Assembly (NCBI RefSeq): GCF_014161445.1
Contig: NZ_JABBXA010000013.1
Coordinates: 148,870 to 212,869, forward strand
Origin: Microbispora sp. H13382
Lineage (GTDB): Bacteria > Actinomycetota > Actinomycetes > Streptosporangiales > Streptosporangiaceae
DNA: 64,000 nucleotides
Reading direction: 5' to 3'
Shown here piece after piece: positions 24,499-34,057 of this stretch. Position numbers and translations under genes: made by a program. Below the pieces are notes generated by a model. It searched no databases. It saw only the letters and a program-made list of their open reading frames with translations, and was not told the origin of the DNA. Numbering within the stretch: position 1 is the first letter of the stretch; each line of letters starts with the position of its first letter.

Positions 24499-25873
24499 CG
24501 AATCCTCCGGAGGAAGCCCGGCCCTTCAAAGCCGGGAGGAATAGGGATCCCCAAAGGGGTGGCCCGGCGAAGCCGGGATAGCCCAGAGCGCCAAGTGCGC
24601 ACGACTTGCTCCTTCCACTGACCGACCAGGCAAAGGGCTAGTAAATCGCGAACATGCGTACGGCTTACAAGGTGCGGGTCTACCCCACCGACGAACAAGC
24701 TGCGGTGCTGAACCGCACGTTCGGCTGCGTACGCCTCGTGTGGAACAGCGTCCTGGCGTGGCGGCAGGCCCGCTACCACGCCGAGGGCGTGACGACCTCT
24801 TATGCACAATCGGACCGGTATCTGACCGAGCTGAAACGCGACGGCGGCCACGACTTCCTGTACGAGGTCTCCAGCGTCCCGTTGCAGCAGGCGTTGCGGC
24901 ACCAGCACACGGCGTTTGTGAACTTCTTTGCGGGACGCGCGAAGTATCCGCGGTTCAAGTCCCGCCACGGCCGCCAGTCCGCGACCTACACCCGCTCGGC
25001 GTTCCGCTGGCGCGACGGGCGACTGTGGCTGGCCAAGATGGATGGCCCGATCGCGTTCGTATGGTCCTGGCCCGAACTTGACCCTGCCACGCTCAACCCG
25101 GCCACGGTGACCATCTCCAGAGACCCCGACGGCCGCTGGTACGCCTCCATCACGATAGAGACCGAGACCGAAGCTGAGCCGCTGCCCGCCACGGGCGGTC
25201 ACGCCGGGGTCGACCTCGGAGTGACCGACTTCGCCGTCCTGTCCACGGGGGAGAAGATCCCCAACCCGCGCCATCTGGAGCGCAAGGCCAGGAATCTGGC
25301 CCGCTACCAGCGCAGGATGGCCCGCAAACAGCGCGGCAGCAACAACCGGGCCAAGGCCAGGGCGAAGGTCGCCCGCGCCCACACCAAGGTCCGCGACGCC
25401 CGCGCCGACTTCCTGCACCGCACCTCCACCCGGCTGGTCCGCGACCACGACCTCATCGTGATCGAAGATCTCAACATCAAAGGAATGGTCCGCAACCGCT
25501 GCCTGGCGCGGGCGATCTCCGATGCCGGGTGGGGCGAGTTCCGCCGCCAACTGGAGTACAAAGCCCAGCGGTTCGGGCGGCACCTGGTTGTGATCGACCG
25601 CTGGTTTCCCAGTTCGAAGACGTGCAGCGCGTGCGGGCACCTGCTCGCCGAACTCTCTCTGTCCACACGGCACTGGACGTGCCCGGACTGCGGCGCCCGG
25701 CACGACCGGGACGTCAACGCCGCCAAGAACATCCTGGCCGCTGGTCGAGCGGTGCCTGCCTGTGGAGCTGATGTGAGCCATTCCGGGTCCTCCCGGGTGC
25801 GGTCGGCTGCGAAGCAGGAAGCCCGGCCCGTGAGGGCGGGAGTCCTCCGCCATTAGGCGGGGGAGGAAGTCAA
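24499..25873 (+). mobile_element. IS200/IS605-type element carrying tnpB only
   Basis: The tnpB gene is flanked by hairpin-rich ends. On the left are CCCGGC/GCCGGG (24517-24536) and CCCGGC-GAA-GCCGGG (24563-24577), plus the palindrome CCTCCGGAGG (24504-24513). On the right are a CCCGGCCC/GGGCGGG hairpin (25822-25840) and a CCTCC-type hairpin (25844-25866) followed by GTCAA. There is no TnpA (Y1 transposase) gene, so movement would need one in trans. The left boundary after TTCAC (24494-24498) and the right boundary after GTCAA (25873) are estimates; such elements have no inverted repeats or target duplications to confirm them. Confidence 0.65.
24654..25856 (+). CDS. tnpB: TnpB RNA-guided nuclease (IS605 OrfB)
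   Basis: 400 residues, full length for TnpB. The N-terminal OrfB_IS605 helix-turn-helix-like region begins RTAYKVRVYPTDEQ. The split RuvC site is intact: Asp187 in GVDLGV, Glu271 in VIEDLN and Asp353 in HDRDVNAAKN. The zinc ribbon Cys324/327 and Cys343/346 (CSAC, CPDC) lies between the last two. An active programmable nuclease is therefore expected. TnpB uses a guide RNA made from the 3' end of its own gene and the element's right end, and protects the element by cutting empty donor sites (known for the family). The C-terminal ~40 residues overlap the predicted guide RNA region. Confidence 0.95.
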   Translation: MRTAYKVRVYPTDEQAAVLNRTFGCVRLVWNSVLAWRQARYHAEGVTTSYAQSDRYLTELKRDGGHDFLYEVSSVPLQQALRHQHTAFVNFFAGRAKYPRFKSRHGRQSATYTRSAFRWRDGRLWLAKMDGPIAFVWSWPELDPATLNPATVTISRDPDGRWYASITIETETEAEPLPATGGHAGVDLGVTDFAVLSTGEKIPNPRHLERKARNLARYQRRMARKQRGSNNRAKARAKVARAHTKVRDARADFLHRTSTRLVRDHDLIVIEDLNIKGMVRNRCLARAISDAGWGEFRRQLEYKAQRFGRHLVVIDRWFPSSKTCSACGHLLAELSLSTRHWTCPDCGARHDRDVNAAKNILAAGRAVPACGADVSHSGSSRVRSAAKQEARPVRAGVLRH

Positions 25874-25893
25874 GGCTTCTCATCCTGGGGTGG
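25720..25893 (+). ncRNA. Predicted omega RNA (TnpB guide RNA)
   Basis: In this family the guide scaffold is transcribed from the tnpB 3' end into the right end of the element. The hairpins at 25822-25840 and 25844-25866 would be the conserved 3' scaffold. The ~20 nt after GTCAA (from 25874) would be the guide, matching DNA just outside the element. The 5' end is not visible and was set arbitrarily within the gene. Confidence 0.4.
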
Positions 25894-25949
25894 GGGATGA
25901 CTTGCCCGGACACTTCCCCGCCTGTGCCGCCGTCATGCGCCCGGCCGGC

Positions 25950-27533
25950 TCAGTCGCGTACGCCGCCGGGCTCCTCGGCGCCGGCGTCCGCAGGGGTGGG
26001 AACGTGGCGGGGCAGCAGCAGGGCCACGGCCAGCGCGGTGAGCCCGAGCAGTGCCACGCTGACGACGATGGTGGAGTGCAGGGCGGTGACGAAGGCCACA
26101 CGGGCGGCGCCCAGCAGCGCGGCTCCGGTCGCGCCCGCCTCGCCGGCCGCGTGCGCGGCCGCGGCCAGCGACTCCCGGGCCTGCGCCATGAGCCCGGCCG
26201 GGATCCCGGGGACGGTCCCGAGCGAGGGGGCGTACACGATCGTGGTGATCGTGCCGAGGACGGCGATGCCGAGGCCCGCCCCGAGTTCGTAGGCCGTCTC
26301 CTCGATCGCGGCGGCGCCGCCCGCCCGTGCCTCCGGCACCGACGCCATGATCGTGTCGGACGCCGCCAGCAGGGCGACCTCGACGCCGAATCCGATGCCG
26401 ACGAAGCAGACGGTCAGCATCACCGGATGCTGCTCGGTGCCCCAGCTCAGCACCGGGGTGAGGGACAGCGCGGTGAGGGCGAGACCGCCGCCGACCGTCG
26501 CGCGCAGCCCGATCCGCCCCAGCACGTGCGCGGCGGCCAGGCCGCCCGCGATGGCCGCGACCATGAGCGGCAGCATCCGCACGGCGGCCCGCAGGGGCGA
26601 CAGCCCCAGCACGAGCTGGAGGTACTGCGCCAGCATCAGCTCCAGCCCGACCAGGGCGAAGATCGCCAGCAGCACGCAGCCGACGCCGGTCGCGAAGCCG
26701 CGCTGCGTGAACAGCCCGATGTCGAGCAGGGGGAAGTCGAGCCGCCGCTGCCGCCGCACGAACCAGACGAGCAGCGCGACGCCGGCCAGGAGGACGGCGA
26801 GCGAGGGACCGCGGCCCAGCAGGTGTCCCGACCCCGCCTCCTTCAGCCCGAACGCGACGGCCAGGATGCCGACGGTGGACAGCGCCGCGCTCAGCGCGTC
26901 CCACGGATGCTCGGCCCGCCGCGGCGAGGCAGGCAGGATGCGTACGGCGAGCGGCAGCGCGACCAGCAGCAGCGGGACGTTGATGAGGAAGACCGCGCCC
27001 CACCACAGATGCTCGACGAGGACCCCGCCGACCAGCGGCCCGACGGCCGCACCCGCGGCGGCGACGGCGCTCCACACGCCGAGGGCGATCGCCCGCTCGC
27101 GCCGGTCGGTGAACACCTGCCGGATGATCGAGAGCGTCGCCGGCATGATCATCGCGCCGCCGACGCCGAGGAACGCCCGCGAGGCGATGAGCGCGAGCGG
27201 GGTCGCGGCGAACGCGGCCGACAGCGAGGCCAGGCCGAACACCACGTAGCCGCCGAGCACGAAGGGCCGCCTGCCGTACCGGTCGCCCAGGGTGCCGAAC
27301 GTGACCAGCAGCGGCGCGACGACCAGCGAGTAGATGTCGATGATCCACAACAGCTGCACGGACGACGGCTCCAGCGCCGCGGTGAGCGCCGGGACGGCGA
27401 TGTGCAGCACGGTCGCGTCGACCGCGATCAGGAGCAGGCTGAAACACAGGAGCACGAGCACCGACCACCGGTTCGCCCGATGCTCGCGCAGGGCGCCTGC
27501 GGCGCGGACGGCGGCGGACTCGACCGAAACCAT
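25950..27533 (-). CDS. MFS drug:H+ antiporter, DHA2 (14-span) type
   Basis: About 527 residues with ~14 hydrophobic spans. MFS signature A is seen as GTLGDRYGRRPFVLGG after span 2, and the antiporter motif C region is in WSAVAAAGAAVGPLVGGVLVEH (span 5). The N-terminal DATVLHIAVPAL is typical of the DHA2 EmrB/SmvA-type exporters that pump out drugs or dyes. The start is ATG 27533 with GAGCGG 9 nt upstream; ATG 27539 is also possible. It is divergent from the AAA ATPase gene (242-bp gap). No TetR regulator sits alongside. Confidence 0.88.
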   Translation of the reverse strand: MVSVESAAVRAAGALREHRANRWSVLVLLCFSLLLIAVDATVLHIAVPALTAALEPSSVQLLWIIDIYSLVVAPLLVTFGTLGDRYGRRPFVLGGYVVFGLASLSAAFAATPLALIASRAFLGVGGAMIMPATLSIIRQVFTDRRERAIALGVWSAVAAAGAAVGPLVGGVLVEHLWWGAVFLINVPLLLVALPLAVRILPASPRRAEHPWDALSAALSTVGILAVAFGLKEAGSGHLLGRGPSLAVLLAGVALLVWFVRRQRRLDFPLLDIGLFTQRGFATGVGCVLLAIFALVGLELMLAQYLQLVLGLSPLRAAVRMLPLMVAAIAGGLAAAHVLGRIGLRATVGGGLALTALSLTPVLSWGTEQHPVMLTVCFVGIGFGVEVALLAASDTIMASVPEARAGGAAAIEETAYELGAGLGIAVLGTITTIVYAPSLGTVPGIPAGLMAQARESLAAAAHAAGEAGATGAALLGAARVAFVTALHSTIVVSVALLGLTALAVALLLPRHVPTPADAGAEEPGGVRD

Positions 27534-27775
27534 GATCATAGACCGCTCAGTGCTCCTGCCCGAAAATTCCGGCCCGCTGGAACATGCGTGGCAGCTTAGG
27601 CCATGGGAAGCGGATCTCTCAGCCCTTCCAGGGATGTCGGGAACATATCGCCGGATCCGTATCGCTCCAGGTGATCGAACAGGGGCCGGCGACGTGCGTC
27701 GTCCACCGTGCCGCAAGGGTCCACCCATTCCGTCCGCACGTGCGGTATAACCGGGGTCGAAGCGGGGAGGCGTCG

Positions 27776-30139
27776 ATGCGGGACTCCGGCAGGGCACGGG
27801 CGGCGAGCCTCTTAAACCGGACTGCGGCACGTGATCTGTTCGAACAGGTGCGTTTCCGCTATTTCAGGCTTCCGCCGTTCGCGCGACGCGCGCTGTTCGC
27901 GGTGCTGCTGGTCGCGACAATGGGAGTGGCCGCGGCGCTGAACTGGTCGCTGATGCCCACGTTCATCTACACGTTCCTGGCGCTGTGCTTCCTCGCGCTG
28001 GCCCTCAGCTATCCGCGTGCCGCCGCGACCGTGCTCGTGCTCGCCGGATGGGGCCTGCTGCTGCCGCTGTTCATGGGTGCTTTCGGCGGGCAGTCGATCG
28101 TGCCCGGTCTGCTGATGCTGCTGGGCGCGCTGGCCGGTGGCGCGGCCCACCTGATCCGGTGGGTCCCGCCGTGGCTGACGACGCTGATGTCCCTCGTGCC
28201 CGCCGGGGTCGTCGCGCTGTCGCTGTCGCCGCTGTCGCCGGCCGCCGCCCTGTGGGGGGCGTACGGCGCGGCCGCCGCGGTGCTCCTCTACCGCCTGGTG
28301 CTCGCCCGCAAGGTGCGCGGCGAGGCGGAGCGGGAGGCGGCGGGCGCCGAGACCCAGGTGCAGGTGCGCGCATCCGGCAGGACAGGGGGGCCCGGCGGCC
28401 ACCAGCCCGCCCCGGCCGAGGCCGCCGCTCCGCCGCCCATCACGGTCGAGCAGGCGCTCGCCGAGCTGGAGTCCATGATCGGCCTCGAACCGGTCAAGGA
28501 GCAGGTGCGCGCCATCGCCGCGTCGATCGAGGCGGCCCGGCTGCGCAGGGAGGCGGGCTACACCAACGAGCGGCCGATGCGCCACTTCGTGTTCGTCGGC
28601 CCTCCCGGCACCGGCAAGACCAGCGTCGCCCGGTCGCTCGCCAAGATCTTCTACGCGTTCGGGCTGCTGGAGACGCCGTTCGTGGTTGAGGCGCAGCGGG
28701 CCGACCTCGTGGGGGAGTACCTGGGGGCCACGGCCATCAAGACCAACGAGCTCATCGACCGCGCGCTCGGCGGGGTCCTCTTCGTCGACGAGGCGTACGG
28801 CCTCATCAACTCCGGCGACGGCCAGCCCGACCGGTTCGGCGCGGAGGCCGTGCAGACGCTGCTGAAGCGGGCCGAGGACGACCGCGAACGGCTCATCGTC
28901 ATCCTGGCCGGCTACGAGCGGGAGATGAACGACTTCCTCGCGTCCAATCCGGGGCTGTCGAGCCGCTTCGCGACCCGGGTGCGCTTCCCCAGCTACAGCC
29001 CCGCGGAACTGCTGGAGATCACCGAGGCGCTGCAGCGGCGCCGGGGAGACCTGCTCGCCCCCGAGGCGCGTCCCGTGCTGCGCCGGCTGTTCGAGGACGT
29101 GCACCGCCGGGCGCTCGTCGACGACCTCGGCAACGCGCGATTCGCCCGCAGCCTCGCCGAGGCCGCCGCACAGGCCCGCGACGTGCGCGTGGTGAGCGCG
29201 GGCGGGGCGCCGCGCGGGGAGGACCTGGTCACCGTCACCGCCGACGACGTGACCAAGGCGTTCAACGAGATCACCGCGCGATACCGCGGCTACCAGGTCA
29301 CCCCGACCCTGGACGAGGCGCTCACGGACCTCGACAGGATGGCCGGCCTCGACCCGGTCAAGCGGCAGGTCCACGCGATCACCGCCCAGCTCAAGGTGGC
29401 CAGGATGCGGCAGGAGCAGGGCCTGCCGGTCCAGTCGCAGATGCGGCACATCGTGTTCGTCGGCCCTCCGGGCACCGGCAAGACGACCGTCGCGCGGATC
29501 CTCGGCCGGATCTTCTCGGCCCTGGGCCTGCTGGCCCGGCCCGACGTGGTCGAGGCGTCGCGGGCCGACCTGGTCGGCCAGCATCTGGGCGCGACCGCGA
29601 TCAAGACCAACGAGCTGGTCGACCGCGCGCTCGGCGGCGTGCTGTTCATCGACGAGGCGTACAGCCTGGTCAACACCGGATACTCGGGGGGCGACGCCTT
29701 CGGGGCCGAGGCGGTGCAGACCCTGCTGAAGCGGGCCGAGGACGACCGCGACCGTCTGGTCGTCATCCTGGCGGGCTACGAGCGCGAGATGGACGCGTTC
29801 CTGGCGACCAATCCCGGCCTGGCCTCCCGGTTCAACCAGCGCGTGTCGTTCCCCTCCTACTCGCCGTCCGAGCTGACCGAGATCGCGGAGCTGCTCGCCG
29901 CGCGGAGCGGCGACAGGTTCGACGCCTCCGCCGCACGGGACCTCGCGGACGTCTTCGACTGGGTCTGCCGGGAGGGGCTCATCGACGGGCTGGGCAACGG
30001 CCGCTTCGCCCGGTCCCTGTACGAGCGGGCCGCGCTGCGGCGCGACGTCCGCCTCGCCGAGCAGGGATCGGCGAACGCCGCCGAGCTGACGACGATCACC
30101 AGCGAGGACGTCCGCAGCGCGGTGGACGAGTTGTCCTGA
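27776..30139 (+). CDS. Membrane-anchored tandem AAA ATPase of the CbxX/EccA family
   Basis: 787 residues from ATG 27776 (GGGGAGG 6 nt upstream). The first ~180 residues hold five to six hydrophobic spans. A charged Pro-rich linker is followed by two consecutive CbxX/CfqX-type AAA modules of ~290 residues each. Walker A GPPGTGKT is at about 275-282 and 563-570. Walker B reads LFVDEAYGL and LFIDEAYSL. Each module has the family-specific pore region (GEYLGATAIKTNE, GQHLGATAIKTNE) and SRF arginine-finger segments. CbxX-type ATPases include rubisco activase CbbX and type VII secretion EccA, but neither rubisco nor ESX genes are nearby. The function is thus open; remodelling of membrane-associated protein complexes is a reasonable guess. 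Confidence 0.85.
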   Translation: MRDSGRARAASLLNRTAARDLFEQVRFRYFRLPPFARRALFAVLLVATMGVAAALNWSLMPTFIYTFLALCFLALALSYPRAAATVLVLAGWGLLLPLFMGAFGGQSIVPGLLMLLGALAGGAAHLIRWVPPWLTTLMSLVPAGVVALSLSPLSPAAALWGAYGAAAAVLLYRLVLARKVRGEAEREAAGAETQVQVRASGRTGGPGGHQPAPAEAAAPPPITVEQALAELESMIGLEPVKEQVRAIAASIEAARLRREAGYTNERPMRHFVFVGPPGTGKTSVARSLAKIFYAFGLLETPFVVEAQRADLVGEYLGATAIKTNELIDRALGGVLFVDEAYGLINSGDGQPDRFGAEAVQTLLKRAEDDRERLIVILAGYEREMNDFLASNPGLSSRFATRVRFPSYSPAELLEITEALQRRRGDLLAPEARPVLRRLFEDVHRRALVDDLGNARFARSLAEAAAQARDVRVVSAGGAPRGEDLVTVTADDVTKAFNEITARYRGYQVTPTLDEALTDLDRMAGLDPVKRQVHAITAQLKVARMRQEQGLPVQSQMRHIVFVGPPGTGKTTVARILGRIFSALGLLARPDVVEASRADLVGQHLGATAIKTNELVDRALGGVLFIDEAYSLVNTGYSGGDAFGAEAVQTLLKRAEDDRDRLVVILAGYEREMDAFLATNPGLASRFNQRVSFPSYSPSELTEIAELLAARSGDRFDASAARDLADVFDWVCREGLIDGLGNGRFARSLYERAALRRDVRLAEQGSANAAELTTITSEDVRSAVDELS

Positions 30140-30241
30140 TGTCGTAGGGAAATCCACAGGGCGCGTGTCCCGATGGCCGACGGTCGTCACTTCCTGCTAC
30201 TAATCGACAGCGTAGGGTAGCCAGGAGGATCGGAGAAGCAC

Positions 30242-31945
30242 GTGAGAGCACGATGGCCGGTTGCCCTGGCCGCACTGGCCGCTCTGTGGGCCGTCGGCGC
30301 CTGCGGCGTGCAGCGGGGGCCGGGCGAACCGGACACCGGGCTCGCCCCCTCCCCGGTCAGGGCGTACGACATCAACCCGCTGGCTCGTGACAAGGTCAAG
30401 GACGGCGGCACGCTCCGGTGGGGGCTCACCGACTTCCCGTCCCAGTGGAACCGCAACCACGTCGACGGCGACACCACCGCCGTCAAGGTGGTGACGGACG
30501 CGTTGCTGCCGCGCACGTTCCGGTCGGACGCGCGGGGGCGGCTGACCATCGACACCGACTACGTGACCAACGCCAGGATCACCGCGACCTCCCCCCGCCA
30601 GGTCGTCACCTACTCGATCAACCCCAAGGCGAAGTGGTCGGACGGCAGGCCGATCACCTGGACGGACTTCGCCGCGCAGTGGAAGGCCATGAGCGGCCGC
30701 GACCGGGACTACCGGGTCGACTCGACCATCGCGTACGAGAACATCCAGAGCGTGGCCCGGGGCGCGAGCGACCGCGAGGTGGTGGTCACCCTCGCCCAGC
30801 CGTTCAACGAGTGGCAGTCCCTGTTCACGCCGCTGTATCCCGGCACCACCAACGCGACCGCGGCGGCGTTCAACGCCGACTGGATCAACCGCATCCCGGT
30901 GACCGCGGGGCCGTTCAAGGTGGAGAGCCTCGATGTCAAGGGCAAGACGGTCACGCTCACTCGCAATCCCGGCTGGTGGGGCAACCGGGCGAAGCTGGAC
31001 GGCATCGTGTTCCGCGCCGTGCGCCCCGACCAGATGGTCCACGCGTTCACCAAGGGGGACGTGGACGTCTTCGAGGTGGGCCCGTCCCCCGGCGACTACG
31101 CGCGGGTCAGGGAGGCGTGGGACGCCGTGATCCGGCAGGCCGCCGGCACCCAGTACCGGCAGTTCACCTTCAACGGGGAGAGCCCGGTCCTGGCCGACGC
31201 GCGGGTGCGCGAGGCCGTCGCGGCGGCGCTCGACCGCCGCGGTCTCATGCAGGCGGACCTGAAGGGCCTCGGCTGGCCGGCCGTGACGCTGGACAACCAC
31301 TTCCTCATGAACAGCCAGTACGGCTACCGGGCCAACGCCGGCGAGATCGGCGCGTACGACCCGGGGCGGGCCGGGCGGCTTCTCGACCAGGCGGGCTGGA
31401 GGCTGTCGGGCAAGACGCGCGTGAAGAACGGCAAACCGCTCACGCTGCGCTTCGTCGTCCCCGACGGGATCGTCATGAGCGGCGTCGAGGCCGACTCCGC
31501 CCGGCAGATGCTGCAGCGCGTCGGCATCCGGGTCGAGGTGCGCAGGGTGTCCTTCGACGACTTCTTCGGCAAGCACCTCATCCCCGGTGACTTCGACATC
31601 ACCGCCTTCGCCTACCCGAGCACGCCGTACCCCGTCTCGGGCGCCTTCGACATCTACGCCGACGGCGAGAGCGGCGGCCGGGGCGACGACACCGAGTGGT
31701 ACGCCAACATCGGGCGCAGCGGCAGCAAGCAGATCGACGAGGCGATGTACCGCGCCGGCAGCACGCTCGACGCCGACAAGGTGCCCGGCCTGCTCAACGA
31801 GGCCGACCGGATGGTCTGGAAGAAGGTCAACGTGCTGCCGCTCTACCAGTGCCCGCAGGGCGTGGCGGTGCGGTCCGCGCTCGCCAACATCGGCGCCAAC
31901 GGGTTCCACGACCTCAGGTACGAGGACATCGGCTACGCCTCCTGA
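30242..31945 (+). CDS. ABC transporter substrate-binding lipoprotein, family 5 (oligopeptide type)
   Basis: 567 residues. A lipoprotein signal with lipobox VGAC (Cys21) is followed by a complete SBP_bac_5 domain: VVTDALLPRTF, TWTDFAAQW, QPFNEW, AGPFKVESLD, LTRNPGWWG, and a C-terminal LPLYQCPQGVAV segment. Family members bind oligopeptides, nickel or other small solutes for an ABC importer. No permease or ATPase gene is adjacent, so it is an orphan binding protein. The start is GTG 30242 with GGAG 7 nt upstream. It is convergent with the next gene. Confidence 0.9.
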   Translation: MRARWPVALAALAALWAVGACGVQRGPGEPDTGLAPSPVRAYDINPLARDKVKDGGTLRWGLTDFPSQWNRNHVDGDTTAVKVVTDALLPRTFRSDARGRLTIDTDYVTNARITATSPRQVVTYSINPKAKWSDGRPITWTDFAAQWKAMSGRDRDYRVDSTIAYENIQSVARGASDREVVVTLAQPFNEWQSLFTPLYPGTTNATAAAFNADWINRIPVTAGPFKVESLDVKGKTVTLTRNPGWWGNRAKLDGIVFRAVRPDQMVHAFTKGDVDVFEVGPSPGDYARVREAWDAVIRQAAGTQYRQFTFNGESPVLADARVREAVAAALDRRGLMQADLKGLGWPAVTLDNHFLMNSQYGYRANAGEIGAYDPGRAGRLLDQAGWRLSGKTRVKNGKPLTLRFVVPDGIVMSGVEADSARQMLQRVGIRVEVRRVSFDDFFGKHLIPGDFDITAFAYPSTPYPVSGAFDIYADGESGGRGDDTEWYANIGRSGSKQIDEAMYRAGSTLDADKVPGLLNEADRMVWKKVNVLPLYQCPQGVAVRSALANIGANGFHDLRYEDIGYAS

Positions 31946-31973
31946 GCGGCGGCCGCCCGGGCCGGAGGGGCCG

Positions 31974-33539
31974 TCAGGCGGGAGGCTCGTCCGGGATGTC
32001 GGCGATGTCGTCCAGGGCGGCGGCCAGCTCGTCCGGGTGGTCGCCGATCCGCTCGGCGATCTCGATGAGGACGTGCAGCACGTCGTGCCGGTCGTGCCCC
32101 AGGTCGATCAGGCGCTGGGCGGCCTCCCACAGCTGCGGCGGGTCGCCCACCCACAGCCGCCCGGCGATCTCCTCGTGCCAGGCGAGGTGCTCCTCCAGGT
32201 CCGTACGGCCCAGCTCACCGGCGTGGTCGATCTCCAGCAGGATGCGCCGGTCGGCCTCGTCCGCCGGGTTCAGCAGGTCGAGGTTGGTCGATCCGCGCAT
32301 GCCCTGCAGCAAGGGGAACGCGAACGCGCGCCGGGCCAGCGCGGACAGGTCGCCGTCCGGCAGCAGCCGTTCCACGAGAGAGCGGTCCAGCCCGAAGGTG
32401 GCCGGGTCGCGGTAGGCCTCGGTGAACCGGGCGGTCGCCTCCCAGACCGCGTCGAGCGTGGCCCGCACGCCCTCCTCGGGCAGCCCGATCCGGGGGCCGG
32501 CGAAACGCACCCACGCCGACAGCACGTGCGGCATCGCGTCCTGCTCCGCCGGGGTGAGCAGGACCTTGCGAGGCAGCCAGTCGAGCAGGAACGTCTCGCA
32601 CTTGGTCGGGCTCACCCGCATCGGCCGGCCGAAGTCCTGGTCGCAGCCGTGGTCGATGATGTGGTCGGCGCACCGGGAGGCGGCCGAGGGATCCGACAGG
32701 TTCTCCGCCGCGTCCGAGGCGAGGAACTCGGCCGCCAGCATCGCGCGGCGGTCGCGGCTGTAGGGCGCCTCCGTGTGCGCGGGGGCGGGCCGCATCCGCC
32801 CGGGCGGCAGCGCCTTGATCCGCGCCCGCGCGAAGGCGTGGTAGGCGCTGTAGCTGTCGCTCACCAGCTTCGGGCCGCCACGGCCGTGCGCGGCGGCGCT
32901 GGTGGCCTTCATGGCGAACTCCAGCAGCGCCCGCGCCTGCTGCGGCTCCAGCTCCTCGAACCGCAGCAGCGCGTTGCCCGCCGCCTCCAGCCTGGCCTGC
33001 TCCAGAAGCTTTTCGACCTGGGACGACACCCACGCGTCGCGGGCCATCCCGCCCATGTTGTAGTCGACGACCACGACCAGCGCGTGCCGGTCCTCGCCGT
33101 TGTAGGCGAACGTGCACACCACGGTGTCCTGGTCGCCGTACACGTCCCTGGAGACGTAGCAGCCGGTCGGTTTGACGGCGCCGACGCGGTCCGCCCAGCG
33201 GGGCCGGGCCACGTCGGACTCCATCAGCGCGAGCGCCGCGCCCTCCGCCTTGGCCGCCTGGCGGGCGGTGCCGAGATAGGCGACCGAGACGAGCAGGGTG
33301 AGCGCGGCCGGCGTGCCGGCCTTGGCGGCGTAGTCCACCAGGCCCTCGCCGAGGATCTGCTCGACGTCGCCGCCGCGCAGCCGCCTGCCCCACCAGGCGC
33401 CGAGCATGTCGGAGACCATGAGCTCCGCGTCGAGCGGACTGCGCACGGCGAGCAGCTCCCTGGCCGCCAGCAGCATCTCCGCGAACACGTCGTCCGGCGG
33501 CCGGGTCTCCCGGGGGTCACGTCGGCGCCGGCGACTCAC
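31974..33539 (-). CDS. Conserved hypothetical cytoplasmic protein
   Basis: 521 residues if started at GTG 33539 (GGAG 9 nt upstream); the frame is open to ATG 33608, which would add a very basic extension. It has no membrane segment or signal. It is a largely helical, acidic protein rich in Ala and Leu. The last ~110 residues (ILLEIDHAGELGRTDLEEHLAWHEEIAGRL through HDVLHVLIEI) resemble the helical DUF1841-type module, which has conserved His and Glu residues; this match is tentative. It lies alone between two convergent/divergent neighbours. No function is proposed. Confidence 0.6.
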   Translation of the reverse strand: MSRRRRRDPRETRPPDDVFAEMLLAARELLAVRSPLDAELMVSDMLGAWWGRRLRGGDVEQILGEGLVDYAAKAGTPAALTLLVSVAYLGTARQAAKAEGAALALMESDVARPRWADRVGAVKPTGCYVSRDVYGDQDTVVCTFAYNGEDRHALVVVVDYNMGGMARDAWVSSQVEKLLEQARLEAAGNALLRFEELEPQQARALLEFAMKATSAAAHGRGGPKLVSDSYSAYHAFARARIKALPPGRMRPAPAHTEAPYSRDRRAMLAAEFLASDAAENLSDPSAASRCADHIIDHGCDQDFGRPMRVSPTKCETFLLDWLPRKVLLTPAEQDAMPHVLSAWVRFAGPRIGLPEEGVRATLDAVWEATARFTEAYRDPATFGLDRSLVERLLPDGDLSALARRAFAFPLLQGMRGSTNLDLLNPADEADRRILLEIDHAGELGRTDLEEHLAWHEEIAGRLWVGDPPQLWEAAQRLIDLGHDRHDVLHVLIEIAERIGDHPDELAAALDDIADIPDEPPA

Positions 33540-33701
33540 GAGATCTCGCTCCGCTCGCTCACGGTCACCACCTTCTCGCATTCCCGCCGCGAAGGGCATC
33601 AGGAACACGGGCCGGTGACTTCCCCGTTATCTGCCGCTCCAGCCTTTCCCAGACTACGGCGGCGGGCCGGGGCGACGGTCGTGCGAGCGTCGTGCGCCGC
33701 C

Positions 33702-33956
33702 TCACCTCCGGGAAGGCGGCGCCGAGTTCACGAGACCCAGGAGGCGTTCCCGGGCGACCCGCTCGACGATCTCCGGTGTGACGTCGAGTCCCAGGTGCTC
33801 CCCGCACACCCATGCGTCGGCGACGCAGCGGGCGACGGCGGACAGGGGGACGGTCAGGAATTCCGCGGCCAGACGATCGGTCACCAGCTCCGCCGGTTCG
33901 CGGAGACCCGGCTCCGGTGATGGGCCGCCACTGATTCGTGCTGCGAGTACGGGCAT
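33702..33956 (-). CDS. Small helical protein, hypothetical
   Basis: 84 residues from ATG 33956, chosen because GAGGA lies 9 nt before it (it touches the alternative ATG 33965). The body is mostly helix: LREPAELVTDRLAAEFLTV, then VARCVADAWVCGEHLG and TPEIVERVARERLLGLVNS. The pattern resembles the small three-helix dimerisation proteins common in actinobacteria, which have no defined role. It is divergent from the HhH-GPD gene. Confidence 0.55.
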   Translation of the reverse strand: MPVLAARISGGPSPEPGLREPAELVTDRLAAEFLTVPLSAVARCVADAWVCGEHLGLDVTPEIVERVARERLLGLVNSAPPSRR

Positions 33957-34057
33957 GGACTGCATTCCTCGCTGAATGGGGACCTGCCGCCCCTTATTCC
34001 ACCTCTTTCCCGGGCAGTGTCAAGCCTTGGCGGGCCACCGCGTGGGAAGCTTGACCC

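Noticed and set aside
26041-27599. Long plus-strand frame antisense to the MFS gene
   Set aside because: Gln/Arg/Gly-rich without domains; the minus strand encodes a clear 14-span transporter.
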